This document shows, in pieces, positions 34,743 to 51,491 of a DNA stretch of 64,000 bases (position 1 is its first letter; every line of letters begins with the position of its first letter). The notes under the pieces were generated by a model. That model did not search any database and had not been told where the DNA came from. It saw only the letters and a list, made by a program, of their open reading frames with translations. Origin of the DNA: Gemmataceae bacterium (GTDB taxonomy: Bacteria; Planctomycetota; Planctomycetia; Gemmatales; Gemmataceae); assembly GCA_019636445.1 (NCBI GenBank), contig JAHBXO010000023.1, positions 1 through 64,000 of the forward strand, given 5' to 3'. The position numbers were made by a program, and so were the translations under genes.

Positions 34743-35843
34743 ATGGGCGTGCGATTTGTCATGGTCGGCGGATTCCTCGGCGCGGGCAAGACGACCACGC
34801 TCGCGCGGCTGGCGCGGCAGTACCAGGCGCGCGGGCACCGCGTCGGACTCGTCACCAACGATCAGGCGCACGACCTCGTCGATACGAACAACCTGCGATC
34901 CCAGGGCTTCGCGGTGCAGGAGGTGCCCGGCGCCTGCTTCTGCTGCCGCTTCGACGACCTCGTGAACCGCGTCGGCGCGCTCGAGACGTCCGAACGGCCC
35001 GACGTGATCCTCGCCGAGCCTGTCGGCAGTTGCACCGACCTCGTCGCGACGGTGGTGCAACCGCTCAAGGACCTCTACGCCGGCCGGTTCACCGTCGCCC
35101 CCTATGCGGTGATCTTCAAGCCGAGCCACGGGTTGAAGATCCTCGCCGGCGGGAAGTCCGGCTTCTCGCCGAAGGCGGCGTACATCTTCACCAAGCAACT
35201 TGAAGAAGCCGACGCGATCGTGGTCAACCGCATCGACGAGATCGCCCCGGCGGAACTGGATCGGTTGTCGGAACTCCTCGCGGAGCGGTTCCCGGGCACG
35301 CCGGTGTTGAAGGTGTCCGCGCTCACGGGCGCGGGATTCGAACCGCTCGTCGAACTGCTCGATCAGGATGGCGGGTTCGGCCGGAAGATCCTCGACATCG
35401 ACTACGACACCTATGCCGAAGGCGAAGCGGAACTGGGCTGGCTCAACGCGTCCGTCCGGCTGGATTCGCCGTCGGGCTTTGCGCTCGATTCGCTGCTGAT
35501 GGCGGTTGTGAACGGCCTGCACGCCGTGCTCAACCGGCTCGGCGGCGAGGTGGCGCACCTGAAGGTGATCGGCCAGGACGACGGCGGCGCGTTCGGCGTC
35601 GCCAACGTCGTCAGCGGCGATTCCCCCGCGAAGCTTTCACTCGCCTCCGGCAGCACGCCGCGCGAGGCCGACCTGATCGTCAACGCCCGCGTGGCGATCG
35701 ACCCGGACACGCTCGACGCCGAAGTGAAACGGATCGTTTCGGACGAATGCGCGAAGCTCGGCATCGTGCCGACCTTCCTGCAAAGCCAGAGCCTGCGCCC
35801 CGGACGCCCGGTGCCGACGCACCGCTACGCGGCGGCGAAGTGA
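34743..35843 (+). CDS. CobW/G3E family GTPase (metal chaperone)
   Basis: A 366-residue GTPase. The Walker A motif is GGFLGAGKTT (9-18). The metal-binding C65-F-C67-C68 (CxCC) is the signature of COG0523 metallochaperones. The Walker B-like VILAEPVGSC and VVNRIDEI in place of the usual NKxD-type base motif are visible. The family delivers zinc, cobalt or other metals to target enzymes. The C-terminal domain has an Asp-rich segment (LDQDGGFG) but not the His-rich stretch found in many zinc members, so the metal is unclear. It converges on rpoC across a large bidirectional terminator. Confidence 0.88.
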   Translation: MGVRFVMVGGFLGAGKTTTLARLARQYQARGHRVGLVTNDQAHDLVDTNNLRSQGFAVQEVPGACFCCRFDDLVNRVGALETSERPDVILAEPVGSCTDLVATVVQPLKDLYAGRFTVAPYAVIFKPSHGLKILAGGKSGFSPKAAYIFTKQLEEADAIVVNRIDEIAPAELDRLSELLAERFPGTPVLKVSALTGAGFEPLVELLDQDGGFGRKILDIDYDTYAEGEAELGWLNASVRLDSPSGFALDSLLMAVVNGLHAVLNRLGGEVAHLKVIGQDDGGAFGVANVVSGDSPAKLSLASGSTPREADLIVNARVAIDPDTLDAEVKRIVSDECAKLGIVPTFLQSQSLRPGRPVPTHRYAAAK

Positions 35844-35887
35844 TCGGGCGGAATGTCGCCGGCCGCGCGGCGGTCGGCACCGAATGC

Positions 35888-35929
35888 GAAACGCCAACCG
35901 GGGGACGATTGTCCCCCGGTTGGCGTTTC
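35888..35929. terminator. Bidirectional terminator between the G3E GTPase gene and rpoC
   Basis: A perfect 19-bp stem (outer arm GAAACGCCAACCGGGGGAC) with loop GATT. The outer A-T pairs give T-rich ends in both directions. It lies 44 bases after the GTPase stop and 20 bases after the rpoC stop on the other strand. Confidence 0.8.
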
Positions 35930-35949
35930 GGGTTGCCCCGTTACGAATC

Positions 35950-40311
<4,362 letters not shown>

Positions 40312-40368
40312 ATGGAAACTCCCCAGTGAGAGTGGATGTTCGATGAATGGAGAAGGTTCACGGGCGAA

Positions 40369-40392
40369 GCCCGCGGACGATCGTCCGCGGGC
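40369..40392 (-). promoter_or_regulatory. Perfect palindrome between rpoB and rpoC
   Basis: The 24-base palindrome GCCCGCGGAC-GATC-GTCCGCGGGC lies 9 bases after the rpoB stop and 57 bases before the rpoC start. There is no T-run on the minus side, so it is better read as an mRNA-processing or attenuating hairpin than as a full terminator. Confidence 0.55.
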
Positions 40393-40401
40393 ACTCGTTC
40401 A

Positions 40402-44160
<3,759 letters not shown>

Positions 44161-44811
44161 CGGCAAACTCCTGGGTCCAACGAATCGACGGTCCGGCAAG
44201 TGCCCCCCGTCGGTGGACGAACGGGCCTTGCATCGGTGGTCGGAAGACGTTATTTCTGAGGGATCGGTCGGCGGACGCCGGGCACCAACGCAGCAATCCC
44301 GCGCCGGGACACCCCCCGGTCAGGGGAGGTTCGCGGTGCGGGGCAGTATTGGGCCAGGGTGTGTATCGGGAAGTTCATCGAGCGCAGGAGCGAGTGGGTC
44401 GCGTGCATTTTCACCACTGCTTTTGCGTTGCGGTTTGCGATCGCGGGGTGGCCCGACGGCGCAATCCGGGTAAAAAAAGCAACTTCTCCGCCAGATTAAG
44501 ATGATAGGCCTGTTCGGCGAGTCCGTCGATAGTCAACGGCACATTTTTTGCGAACCATTCGCTTAACCCCCGGAAAAGCAAGTGAAATCCCGTGCCAAAT
44601 TCGGGATTTTCCGGAGGAAATTTTCTGGGATTTCCGCGCGGATCGAGCCAGCCGCGTGCCGCGCGAATTTGGGCAAGGCCGCGCGGTCCCGATGAATGCG
44701 CGGATTCCACGGACCAAACCGATTTTTCCATTTCGTTGAACTTTGTCGCTTGTTCCACCCGATTTAGCGAGTACCAACCGGCCGCTGCGCCGCGCGAGGG
44801 GAGAACGTCAC
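44161..44811. other. Long intergenic region between rpoB and the TonB receptor gene
   Basis: This 651-base stretch has no gene I can support. The left third is GC-rich with C-runs (44300-44350). The middle (44470-44760) is A/T-richer with T-runs, as expected for promoters firing both ways. I could not settle on one clear -35/-10 pair for either gene. An open frame of about 140 codons on the minus strand crosses it but lacks protein-like features. Confidence 0.5.
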
Positions 44812-47457
44812 ATGAAACGGTATCGCTGGAAGTCGGCAACGGGGTGCCTCGCCACGGTCCTGATCGGCGCGAACGCGGCGACGGCCCAATCGCCGAACGG
44901 GACGCCGCAGGCTCCGAAATCGCTCGGCGCTCCGGTCGTTCCGATTCCGGTCGAACTGCCCAAAGTGCCCGGCGGCGACCTCAAACTCGTCAAGCAACCG
45001 ATCGACGAACCCCCGCCCACGCCCCAGCCGGCCGCGCCCGCCGCACCGGCCCCCGCGCCGGCCCCCGCGCCGGCGGCACCTGCCGCTCCCGCGGCCGGCG
45101 GTTCCTCCAGCACCGTGAATGTGTCCGGTTCGGACCCCTCCGGCGCAGCCGCTCCGACCGCGGGCGGCGGACAACCCACCCAGGCCCTCAACGCCACCGA
45201 TCTTGGCGGGCTGCTCGGCAAGTCCGATCAGGCTACCGGCGTCGAAGTCCAGCGCCGCAACGCCATCAGCAGCGACCCGCGCATCCGGGGTCTCCGCAAC
45301 GGCCAGTACCTCGCCCTCGGCGACGGCGTCCCGTACTTCCCCGGCCGTCTCGACCTCGATACGCCGGTCTCCAAGTTCTATCCCGCCATGGTCCGCGACG
45401 TGCAAGTGTTCCGCGGCCCGTTCACCACGCTCCTCGGGCCCGGCTTCGGTTTCATCAACATCGGCACCGTCAACGCGCCCCGCTCCAAGAACGGTGGCAC
45501 CGAATACCACGGAATCTCGTCCCTCGGCTACCAGACCAACGGCGAACAGTACAACGCCCTCCAGGTCGTTTCCGCCGCCGGAACCAACTGGGGTTTCCGC
45601 GGCAGCTACAACATCCTGCAGGGGAACGACTACGCCGACGGCGGCGGCAACAAGATCCCTGCCAGCTACCTCTCCAACAACTTCAACGTCGCCCTCGGCT
45701 ACGACCTCTCGGAAGACGTGACCGTCGACTTCAAGGGCCTGCGTACCTTCCAGAGCAACCTGGAGTTCCCCGGCCTCTACTTCGACGTCGACGCCTCCGA
45801 TACGGAAGCCTACAACACGCGCATCACCGCCCGGAACTTCGGCCCGTTCGACGTCTTCACGACGGACCTCTGGTACAACGTCTCGACGACCAGCGGCAGC
45901 ACGCGGGGCGGAGCGAAGAAGGCGTTCGTCAACCAGCTCCTTCGCTTCGCGTTCGAGGAGCCGTTCCTACCGCGGAACCCGGCCGGCGTCCCCCAACTCG
46001 CCACCAACGGCGTTTCCAACCTCCGCGGCTTCAGCTTCGCCGACGATTCGTCGACGCGGTTCGCCGAGCGGTCCATCGGCTACCGGTTCAACGGTCAGTG
46101 GGGGAACAACAAGGACGAACTGACCCTCTTCATGGGCACCGACCTCAACGTCTTCGGCCAGCACCTGACCGAAAACATCCGCTTCGAACAACTGCGACGG
46201 CCCGACGGCAGCTACTTCGGCACGCCGATCGCCACGGCCGACAACCCGAACCCGTCGCTGCTGCCGCCCGGCCAGCGCAACTTCATCACGCAGACCCAGG
46301 AAATCCCGAAGTCCAACAGCGTGAACCCCGGTCTGTTCCTCGAAGGCATGCTCCCGCTCAACGACAAGCTCAAGCTCAAGGGCGGCGGCCGGATCGACTA
46401 CGTGCGGACCAGCAGCAACGCACGGCGCATCACCGGGAACGTCGACCTCTTCGGCGACCCGCAGAACCCGCAGCCGGTTCAGAACCGCTTCGTGCTGGAT
46501 CCCATCATCTACTCGGTGGATCCCACGCAGAACAACATGAATCGCGACTTCATGCTCTACGCCGGCTTCGCGACGGCCGAATACAAGATCTCCGAAGAGA
46601 CGACCCTCTTCGCCGGTTACGGATATGCGGAACGCGCGCCGAACCTGACCGAACTCTACACTTCCGGTCCGTTCCTCGGCGTCCTGCAAACCGGCACCAG
46701 CCGCGTCATTGGCGATCCGAACCTCTCCAAGGAACGGATGCACCACATCGACATCGGCCTGCGGTACGACACCGACTACCTGAAGTTCGGCATCAGCGGC
46801 TTCTACGCCATGATCCAGGACTACATCACCTACGACGCCAACCGCGTCTCGCAGCTCGGTCTCTCGCAGGTGACCTTCACGAACACCGACCTCGCCACCC
46901 TGGCCGGTACGGAACTGTTCATGCAGGCGAACGTCACGAAGTGGTTCTCGCCCTTCGCCACCCTCAGCTACGTGCAGGGGATCGACCAGACCCACGTGGA
47001 CAACCGCCGGGGATCCATTCAAGCGAACGGTTCCCGTCTCGACAGTAGCCGCCGCCGCGATCCGTCCACCGGTTCCGCCGCCACCGATACCGAACCGCTG
47101 CCGAACATCCCGCCGATGGAAACCCGGCTCGGCTTCCGCATCCACGGCAGCGACCCGGTCCCGAAGTGGCAGATCGAAGTGGTCTCGCGGATTGTCAGCG
47201 GCCAGAACGCCATCGCCCGCAGCCTTGGTGAAATCGCCACGCCCGGCTTCAGCACGATCGACCTGCGGGGCTACTATCAGCTGAACGAGAACCTGCTGCT
47301 GACGGGCGGCGTGGAAAACCTCGGCGACCGGCTCTATCGCGAACACCTCGACCCGATCGCCGCCAACCAGTTGCGGAGCCTGACGGGCGAGGGCAGCATC
47401 CCGGTGCTCTTCCGGCCGGGGACCAACTTCTTCTTCAACGTGCAGTACAAGTACTGA
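44812..47457 (+). CDS. TonB-dependent outer-membrane receptor
   Basis: An 881-residue receptor. A signal peptide to the AQS region (GCLATVLIGANAATAQ) is followed by a long Pro/Ala-rich linker (TPQPAAPAAPAPAPAPA) and AAGGSSSTV. The plug domain has ATGVEVQRRNAISSDPRIRG, VRDVQVFRGPFTTLLGPGFG and FINI. A barrel of about 600 residues follows, ending in an aromatic C-terminus (FFFNVQYKY) recognised for outer-membrane assembly. Barrel landmarks include GYGYAERAPNLTELY. The ligand is not evident; iron siderophores, cobalamin or oligosaccharides are typical. Two Pro/Ala blocks before the plug make it longer than most. It is divergent from rpoB, with a GAGGGGAG site upstream. Confidence 0.93.
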   Translation: MKRYRWKSATGCLATVLIGANAATAQSPNGTPQAPKSLGAPVVPIPVELPKVPGGDLKLVKQPIDEPPPTPQPAAPAAPAPAPAPAPAAPAAPAAGGSSSTVNVSGSDPSGAAAPTAGGGQPTQALNATDLGGLLGKSDQATGVEVQRRNAISSDPRIRGLRNGQYLALGDGVPYFPGRLDLDTPVSKFYPAMVRDVQVFRGPFTTLLGPGFGFINIGTVNAPRSKNGGTEYHGISSLGYQTNGEQYNALQVVSAAGTNWGFRGSYNILQGNDYADGGGNKIPASYLSNNFNVALGYDLSEDVTVDFKGLRTFQSNLEFPGLYFDVDASDTEAYNTRITARNFGPFDVFTTDLWYNVSTTSGSTRGGAKKAFVNQLLRFAFEEPFLPRNPAGVPQLATNGVSNLRGFSFADDSSTRFAERSIGYRFNGQWGNNKDELTLFMGTDLNVFGQHLTENIRFEQLRRPDGSYFGTPIATADNPNPSLLPPGQRNFITQTQEIPKSNSVNPGLFLEGMLPLNDKLKLKGGGRIDYVRTSSNARRITGNVDLFGDPQNPQPVQNRFVLDPIIYSVDPTQNNMNRDFMLYAGFATAEYKISEETTLFAGYGYAERAPNLTELYTSGPFLGVLQTGTSRVIGDPNLSKERMHHIDIGLRYDTDYLKFGISGFYAMIQDYITYDANRVSQLGLSQVTFTNTDLATLAGTELFMQANVTKWFSPFATLSYVQGIDQTHVDNRRGSIQANGSRLDSSRRRDPSTGSAATDTEPLPNIPPMETRLGFRIHGSDPVPKWQIEVVSRIVSGQNAIARSLGEIATPGFSTIDLRGYYQLNENLLLTGGVENLGDRLYREHLDPIAANQLRSLTGEGSIPVLFRPGTNFFFNVQYKY

Positions 47458-47478
47458 TCGGGTACGCGATCGAGTCGA

Positions 47479-47507
47479 GGCCGGCGGAGTCCGCTCCGTC
47501 GGCCTTT
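47479..47507 (+). terminator. Terminator of the TonB receptor gene
   Basis: GGCCGGCGGA (47479-47488) pairs with TCCGTCGGCC (47495-47504), one mismatch, and is followed by TTT. It lies between two convergent genes. Confidence 0.6.
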
Positions 47508-49164
47508 ACGTTTTCAGGTCCTTGAAGAACTGCAGATAGACGATGCCGCCGATGATCGCCACCAGGAGCGCCGCGGCGACGTAGAGCAGGCCGGCCCACT
47601 GGGAATACGATCGGTCTTCGATGATCGATTCGGCGGACCAGCTGACCGAGCTTTGGGATTCGGTGAGTCGCTGGAAGACGCCGGCAACGAAGGCCTGGTG
47701 CTTTTCGTCTCGCCCGGTGGCCGCGAGGTAGCAACCGGCTAGGAGCGGCAGGGCCGCGAGGCCATCGCCGACGACCGCCGAAGTTTCCACGGGCATCCCG
47801 CGGGCCATGACGCGCCCCAACCGCGGTCCGCGGAGGAACATCTCGTGGAGGAACGCGAAGAGCTTCTGATTGTAGGGCGGAACGAACGGACCGCTGCGCA
47901 CGTCCGGCGGCCAGTCGAGCCGCAGGTACTTGATCACCCACGACGCCAGCACGTTCATGCGGATCCAGTCGGCGGCCTGTTCCATCACCTCCGGAATCTC
48001 TTCGGGCGGCCGATCCGGCACGACCGGCAAGCGCTGGCCGATCCGCGCCTTGAGCATCTCCTTGGGGAAACCCCGGCGGAACTCGTCGAAGCCGGGTGCC
48101 TGTTCGAGGTCGCAGACCATGAGGAAGTGGGCGTAGCGCTGGCGGAACGCAGCCCGCGCCGTCGCGAGATCGGTCGCCAGCACGCCGAGCGCGTTGCGGC
48201 AGATTTCGTCGGTTTCGAGCGCGGCCCACGGCAGGAGCACCATGACGCCGTTCAACGGGCACCAGGGGCGGCGGTCGCGGGCAATCAGCTTGCAGAGGAA
48301 GGCGAGGCGGCGCGGCCCGAGGGCGAGCAGTTCGTTCGACAGATTAATGTGCCGCGTGCCGCCGCCCGCCTTCGTCGTCTGGATCATCTCGCCCAGTTCG
48401 CGCAGGCGGGCATCCTCGTCGGGCGTGAGCGGGCGATCGCTTTGGATCTGCAACAACCGATAGAACTCGTCCTGGACTTTTTCGTCGACCCCCTGGAGCG
48501 CCTGGCCGGGGGTGATGGTCGCGCCCGCGCCGGCGGCGCCGGCACCCACGTCGAAGCCGCCGATCTCCGGGTTCGCCAGCGCGTCGGCGAAGCTGCCCCA
48601 CGTGGACGCCCCGGAGCAGCAGACGAAGATCGCGTCCGGTCCGGCAAAGATTCGCAGGGGGGAATCGACGGCGAGCGGTGCCCGGACTTCGATCCGCTGC
48701 CCGGAGGCGAGGAACAACGCGTCGTCGCCGGCGTTCGGTCGGCCGATGACGAGGTAGAGCGGCGCGTCGCCGAGCTTGTAACCACTCTGGGCGAGCTTCC
48801 GGATGGCGTCGTCCCAGGCGGATTCGATGTCCGGGAATTCGGCGGCGTCGCCGCGGTTGAAGAGCTTCCACCAGAAGTAGCCGAGCCACGTGATGACGTA
48901 GATCAACAGGAAGATCAGCGGGAGATAGATCTCCTTGATCGCGTTGGTCGCCCGCGATTTCAACAGGTTCTGAACGAAGGGTTGTTTGTTGAGATACCAA
49001 AGCCCGTAGAAGATGACGGCGAGGATGATGGCGTGGACGAGGAGGCGGAACCACTTCGGCCAGGTGCGGAAGTCGGCGGCTTCCGCGAAGATCGGAAGAA
49101 CGATGCCGACAAGTCCCCGAATCCAGGCCACGAACGTGGCGCCCATCATGACGATCGATTGCAT
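47506..49164 (-). CDS. tssM: TssM/IcmF-like protein lacking the periplasmic domain
   Basis: A 552-residue protein resembling the N-terminal, cytoplasmic half of the type VI secretion membrane protein TssM (IcmF). Two or three membrane helices lie near the N-terminus (LLVHAIILAVIFYGLWYL, IYLPLIFLLIYVITWLGYF). The IcmF NTPase-like domain has PLYLVIGRPNAGDDALFL, where the Walker A Lys is missing, PLNGVMVLLPW and FLMVCDLEQAPGFDEF. A last membrane helix (YVAALLVAIIGGIVYL region) ends the protein. Usual TssM is about 1100-1200 residues with a large periplasmic part after this helix; here it is absent. It is the third gene after tssK and tssL, 21 bases downstream of tssL. Confidence 0.82.
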   Translation of the reverse strand: MQSIVMMGATFVAWIRGLVGIVLPIFAEAADFRTWPKWFRLLVHAIILAVIFYGLWYLNKQPFVQNLLKSRATNAIKEIYLPLIFLLIYVITWLGYFWWKLFNRGDAAEFPDIESAWDDAIRKLAQSGYKLGDAPLYLVIGRPNAGDDALFLASGQRIEVRAPLAVDSPLRIFAGPDAIFVCCSGASTWGSFADALANPEIGGFDVGAGAAGAGATITPGQALQGVDEKVQDEFYRLLQIQSDRPLTPDEDARLRELGEMIQTTKAGGGTRHINLSNELLALGPRRLAFLCKLIARDRRPWCPLNGVMVLLPWAALETDEICRNALGVLATDLATARAAFRQRYAHFLMVCDLEQAPGFDEFRRGFPKEMLKARIGQRLPVVPDRPPEEIPEVMEQAADWIRMNVLASWVIKYLRLDWPPDVRSGPFVPPYNQKLFAFLHEMFLRGPRLGRVMARGMPVETSAVVGDGLAALPLLAGCYLAATGRDEKHQAFVAGVFQRLTESQSSVSWSAESIIEDRSYSQWAGLLYVAAALLVAIIGGIVYLQFFKDLKT

Positions 49165-49185
49165 GGCAGTCCGCGGTAAGGGGGC

Positions 49186-49863
49186 TTAGTCGTTCTTCGA
49201 GAGATATTGCGCGAGGACGGCGGCGCCGGCGAACAACCCGGCGGCCACGACGACCATCAGCGCGCGGCCGGCGGTGCGGAAGCGATCGCGCCCGCGCAGC
49301 GCCGGCACGTGCGTCTTCATGCCCAGGTCGGCCGGCATCCGGAATTCCTGCTGGTGCGACGTGATGACGCGGCGGCGGACCCGCTCGACCCATTCCGGCG
49401 GATTCAACAAGCCCGGGTCGCCGCGGAAGCCGAGCATCACGCACCAGAGATAGGCCTCGACCGCCTCGGCACCGGGGCGTTTCTCCGCGAGGTCGGCCTG
49501 GAGCCAGAATCGCCAGGCCCGCTCCTGCCCGCCGCCGTACAGCTCCGCTTCGAGCGACTTTTCCTTCCACGCACGGGACCACGATCCGTTGGCGGCCGCG
49601 ACGTCGTTGATGAAGATTTCGTCGAGCCAGCAGGCGAGCGCATAGCGCACGCCGAGGAAATCGGTCGCCGTCGGCTGCACCGGCCGTGGGACGTTGTCGC
49701 CGTAGTCGGGGTGGCCGCGCACGGATCCGTCGGCCCAGAGCATCGACTTCAGTTTCGAGTTCTCCGCGTCCAGCAGCACGCTCTCGCCGCTCAGGATCCG
49801 GTCCTTGAGGCTCATGCCATAGGCCAGGACCTGGAGAACGTGACTGGTCAGTTCGTGCGCCAT
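49186..49863 (-). CDS. tssL: TssL/DotU family protein
   Basis: A 225-residue inner-membrane protein of the type VI/IVb secretion TssL-DotU family. YALACWLDEIFI (74-85) carries the conserved D81-E82, followed by SWSRAWKEKSLEAELYGGG and EAVEAYLWCVMLGFRGD, matching the DotU core. A single C-terminal membrane helix (198-219, LMVVVAAGLFAGAAVLAQYL) anchors the cytoplasmic domain, as in known TssL. No peptidoglycan-binding OmpA-like extension is present. It sits 19 bases downstream of tssK and 21 before tssM, so the three form one operon. Confidence 0.9.
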   Translation of the reverse strand: MAHELTSHVLQVLAYGMSLKDRILSGESVLLDAENSKLKSMLWADGSVRGHPDYGDNVPRPVQPTATDFLGVRYALACWLDEIFINDVAAANGSWSRAWKEKSLEAELYGGGQERAWRFWLQADLAEKRPGAEAVEAYLWCVMLGFRGDPGLLNPPEWVERVRRRVITSHQQEFRMPADLGMKTHVPALRGRDRFRTAGRALMVVVAAGLFAGAAVLAQYLSKND

Positions 49864-49882
49864 CGAGCGAGGCTCCCGCCGA

Positions 49883-51304
49883 TCAGGCCTTCGGAGGAAT
49901 GATGTAGAGGGTGAAGCGAAGGATCGGCTGCCGGTTCGGCTGACCCTTGATCATGACATCGCGCTTGCCTTCGAGGTCGCCGGCCAGCAACCGCTCGTTC
50001 AGCCGGATCGCCACGCGGCGGGTCCGCTGCACGAACGGCCATTCCTCCTTGGTCGCCTCGATCGAGAAGTACGTGTCTTTCTTCGTGATAGGCAGCACGC
50101 GGGGCGGCTGCGGTTCGTGGCGGAAGATCATGCCACGATGGCCGCGGGCGTAGACCTCCTCCACGCGGTCCGACGACGCGATCTTCATGTTCATCTGGCC
50201 GCTGGTCAGCAGGGCGATGACCTCGGCGCTCGCCAGGTTCGACTCGACGCCGACGTACATCTGCCAGCCGGTCGCGAGCCATGGCTCGTCCATTTCGACC
50301 TGCATCTGCAGACCCTTGCCGCTGAACGGTCGCTGCTGGAACTTGCGGTCGGCCCCGATCATGTTCAGGAGCTGGTCGAGGATGCGCTTGAGTTCGAAGA
50401 ACCCGTTCCCGAGATCGTCGTGGTCGTAGTCGACAAGTTCCGGGCAGACGCGATCGGATCCGAAGATCGCCAACTGGCCGATCAGTCGGCAGAGTTCGGT
50501 GAAGGCGAAGAGCGGGTGGTGGCCGTTGGTGCGGGCGAGGATGCGCGTGACGGACGCGGCCTCGTTGAGCAGGCGCACCTGTTCGAACATCAGCCGCGCT
50601 TCCGGGTCGGTGTCCTGGAAGGTGATTTCGCGGTCGCGGACGGTCGTCCCCAGATCGCGGACCAGCGAGCCGATCTTGTAGTAGATCGGCTGGAGGATGT
50701 CGTTACGGAGTTCCGGCCAGGCTTCGCAGACCAGGATCGGCGGGATGTAGGTCCGGTTCAGGATCGGAGCGGTATCGCCCTGCGTCGAACGCGTGAGCGT
50801 CGCGATGGGGAGCGTTTCGTAGCCGGCGGAGTCCTGGCCGGTGATAAGGAGCGAGAGGTTCAGGCGGCGGAACTGGAGGGGGCGTTCGTTCTTGCCGTCG
50901 TTCTCGTCGGGAACGCGGGCGTCGGATTCGATGCGGTAGCGTTTGTCTTCGTCGTTGGTGCCGCCGACGTTGACGCGTCCGACTTCGAGGGTCGGCACGG
51001 CGAGCATCACTTCGATCTGGCTCTGTTGCTCGAAGGCGGGGCGCAGGTCGAGTTCGCGGAGGTTGCAATCTTCGGGGACGCGGACGATGGTGCCGTCGCG
51101 CATGCGCGCCTGGAGCGAGCCGACGACGAAGCGGAAGTTCTTGAGGGCGTCGCGGTCGATCTCGATGCGACGAATGCCCCAGTTGTAGGGGGCGTCCCAG
51201 CGGCTGGAGAGTCGGGTGTAGTCGGCCCAATACCGGTCGGATGCCTGGAAATGGTGGGGGCGAAGGAACATCCCCTCGTGCCAGTAGACCGGTAGGGTTC
51301 GCAT
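49883..51304 (-). CDS. tssK: Type VI secretion baseplate protein TssK
   Basis: A 473-residue TssK (ImpJ/VasE). The N-terminus carries the family hallmark VYWHEGMFLRPHHFQASDRYW (5-25). In known systems TssK is the trimeric baseplate connector that binds the TssL-TssM membrane complex. A longer frame to 51403 is not consistent with the hallmark start; the ATG at 51304 is chosen. It is the first gene of the tssK-tssL-tssM operon. No tssB, tssC, tssE, tssF, tssG, hcp, vgrG or clpV lies in this window. Confidence 0.92.
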   Translation of the reverse strand: MRTLPVYWHEGMFLRPHHFQASDRYWADYTRLSSRWDAPYNWGIRRIEIDRDALKNFRFVVGSLQARMRDGTIVRVPEDCNLRELDLRPAFEQQSQIEVMLAVPTLEVGRVNVGGTNDEDKRYRIESDARVPDENDGKNERPLQFRRLNLSLLITGQDSAGYETLPIATLTRSTQGDTAPILNRTYIPPILVCEAWPELRNDILQPIYYKIGSLVRDLGTTVRDREITFQDTDPEARLMFEQVRLLNEAASVTRILARTNGHHPLFAFTELCRLIGQLAIFGSDRVCPELVDYDHDDLGNGFFELKRILDQLLNMIGADRKFQQRPFSGKGLQMQVEMDEPWLATGWQMYVGVESNLASAEVIALLTSGQMNMKIASSDRVEEVYARGHRGMIFRHEPQPPRVLPITKKDTYFSIEATKEEWPFVQRTRRVAIRLNERLLAGDLEGKRDVMIKGQPNRQPILRFTLYIIPPKA

Positions 51305-51491
51305 GGTACTTTCCGAGACGCCACGGGCCGGGACCGGCCATCGCCCTCGTAGGTATACCCGATGGAACCGCGCCGGTGAAGGGGCGGATCGTCGGGATCG
51401 CAATCCGGACCGGCGGGCGCATGCCGGTTCGTATCATGGTAGCAATCGCGTCGGGAGGCCCCGCGCGAGGGAGGCGCCGAGCGAGTCGACC

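Noticed and set aside
44411..44839. Minus-strand frame of about 140 codons in the rpoB upstream region
   Set aside because: It overlaps the TonB receptor start, has no domain or ribosome binding site, and the region is A/T-rich as for promoters.
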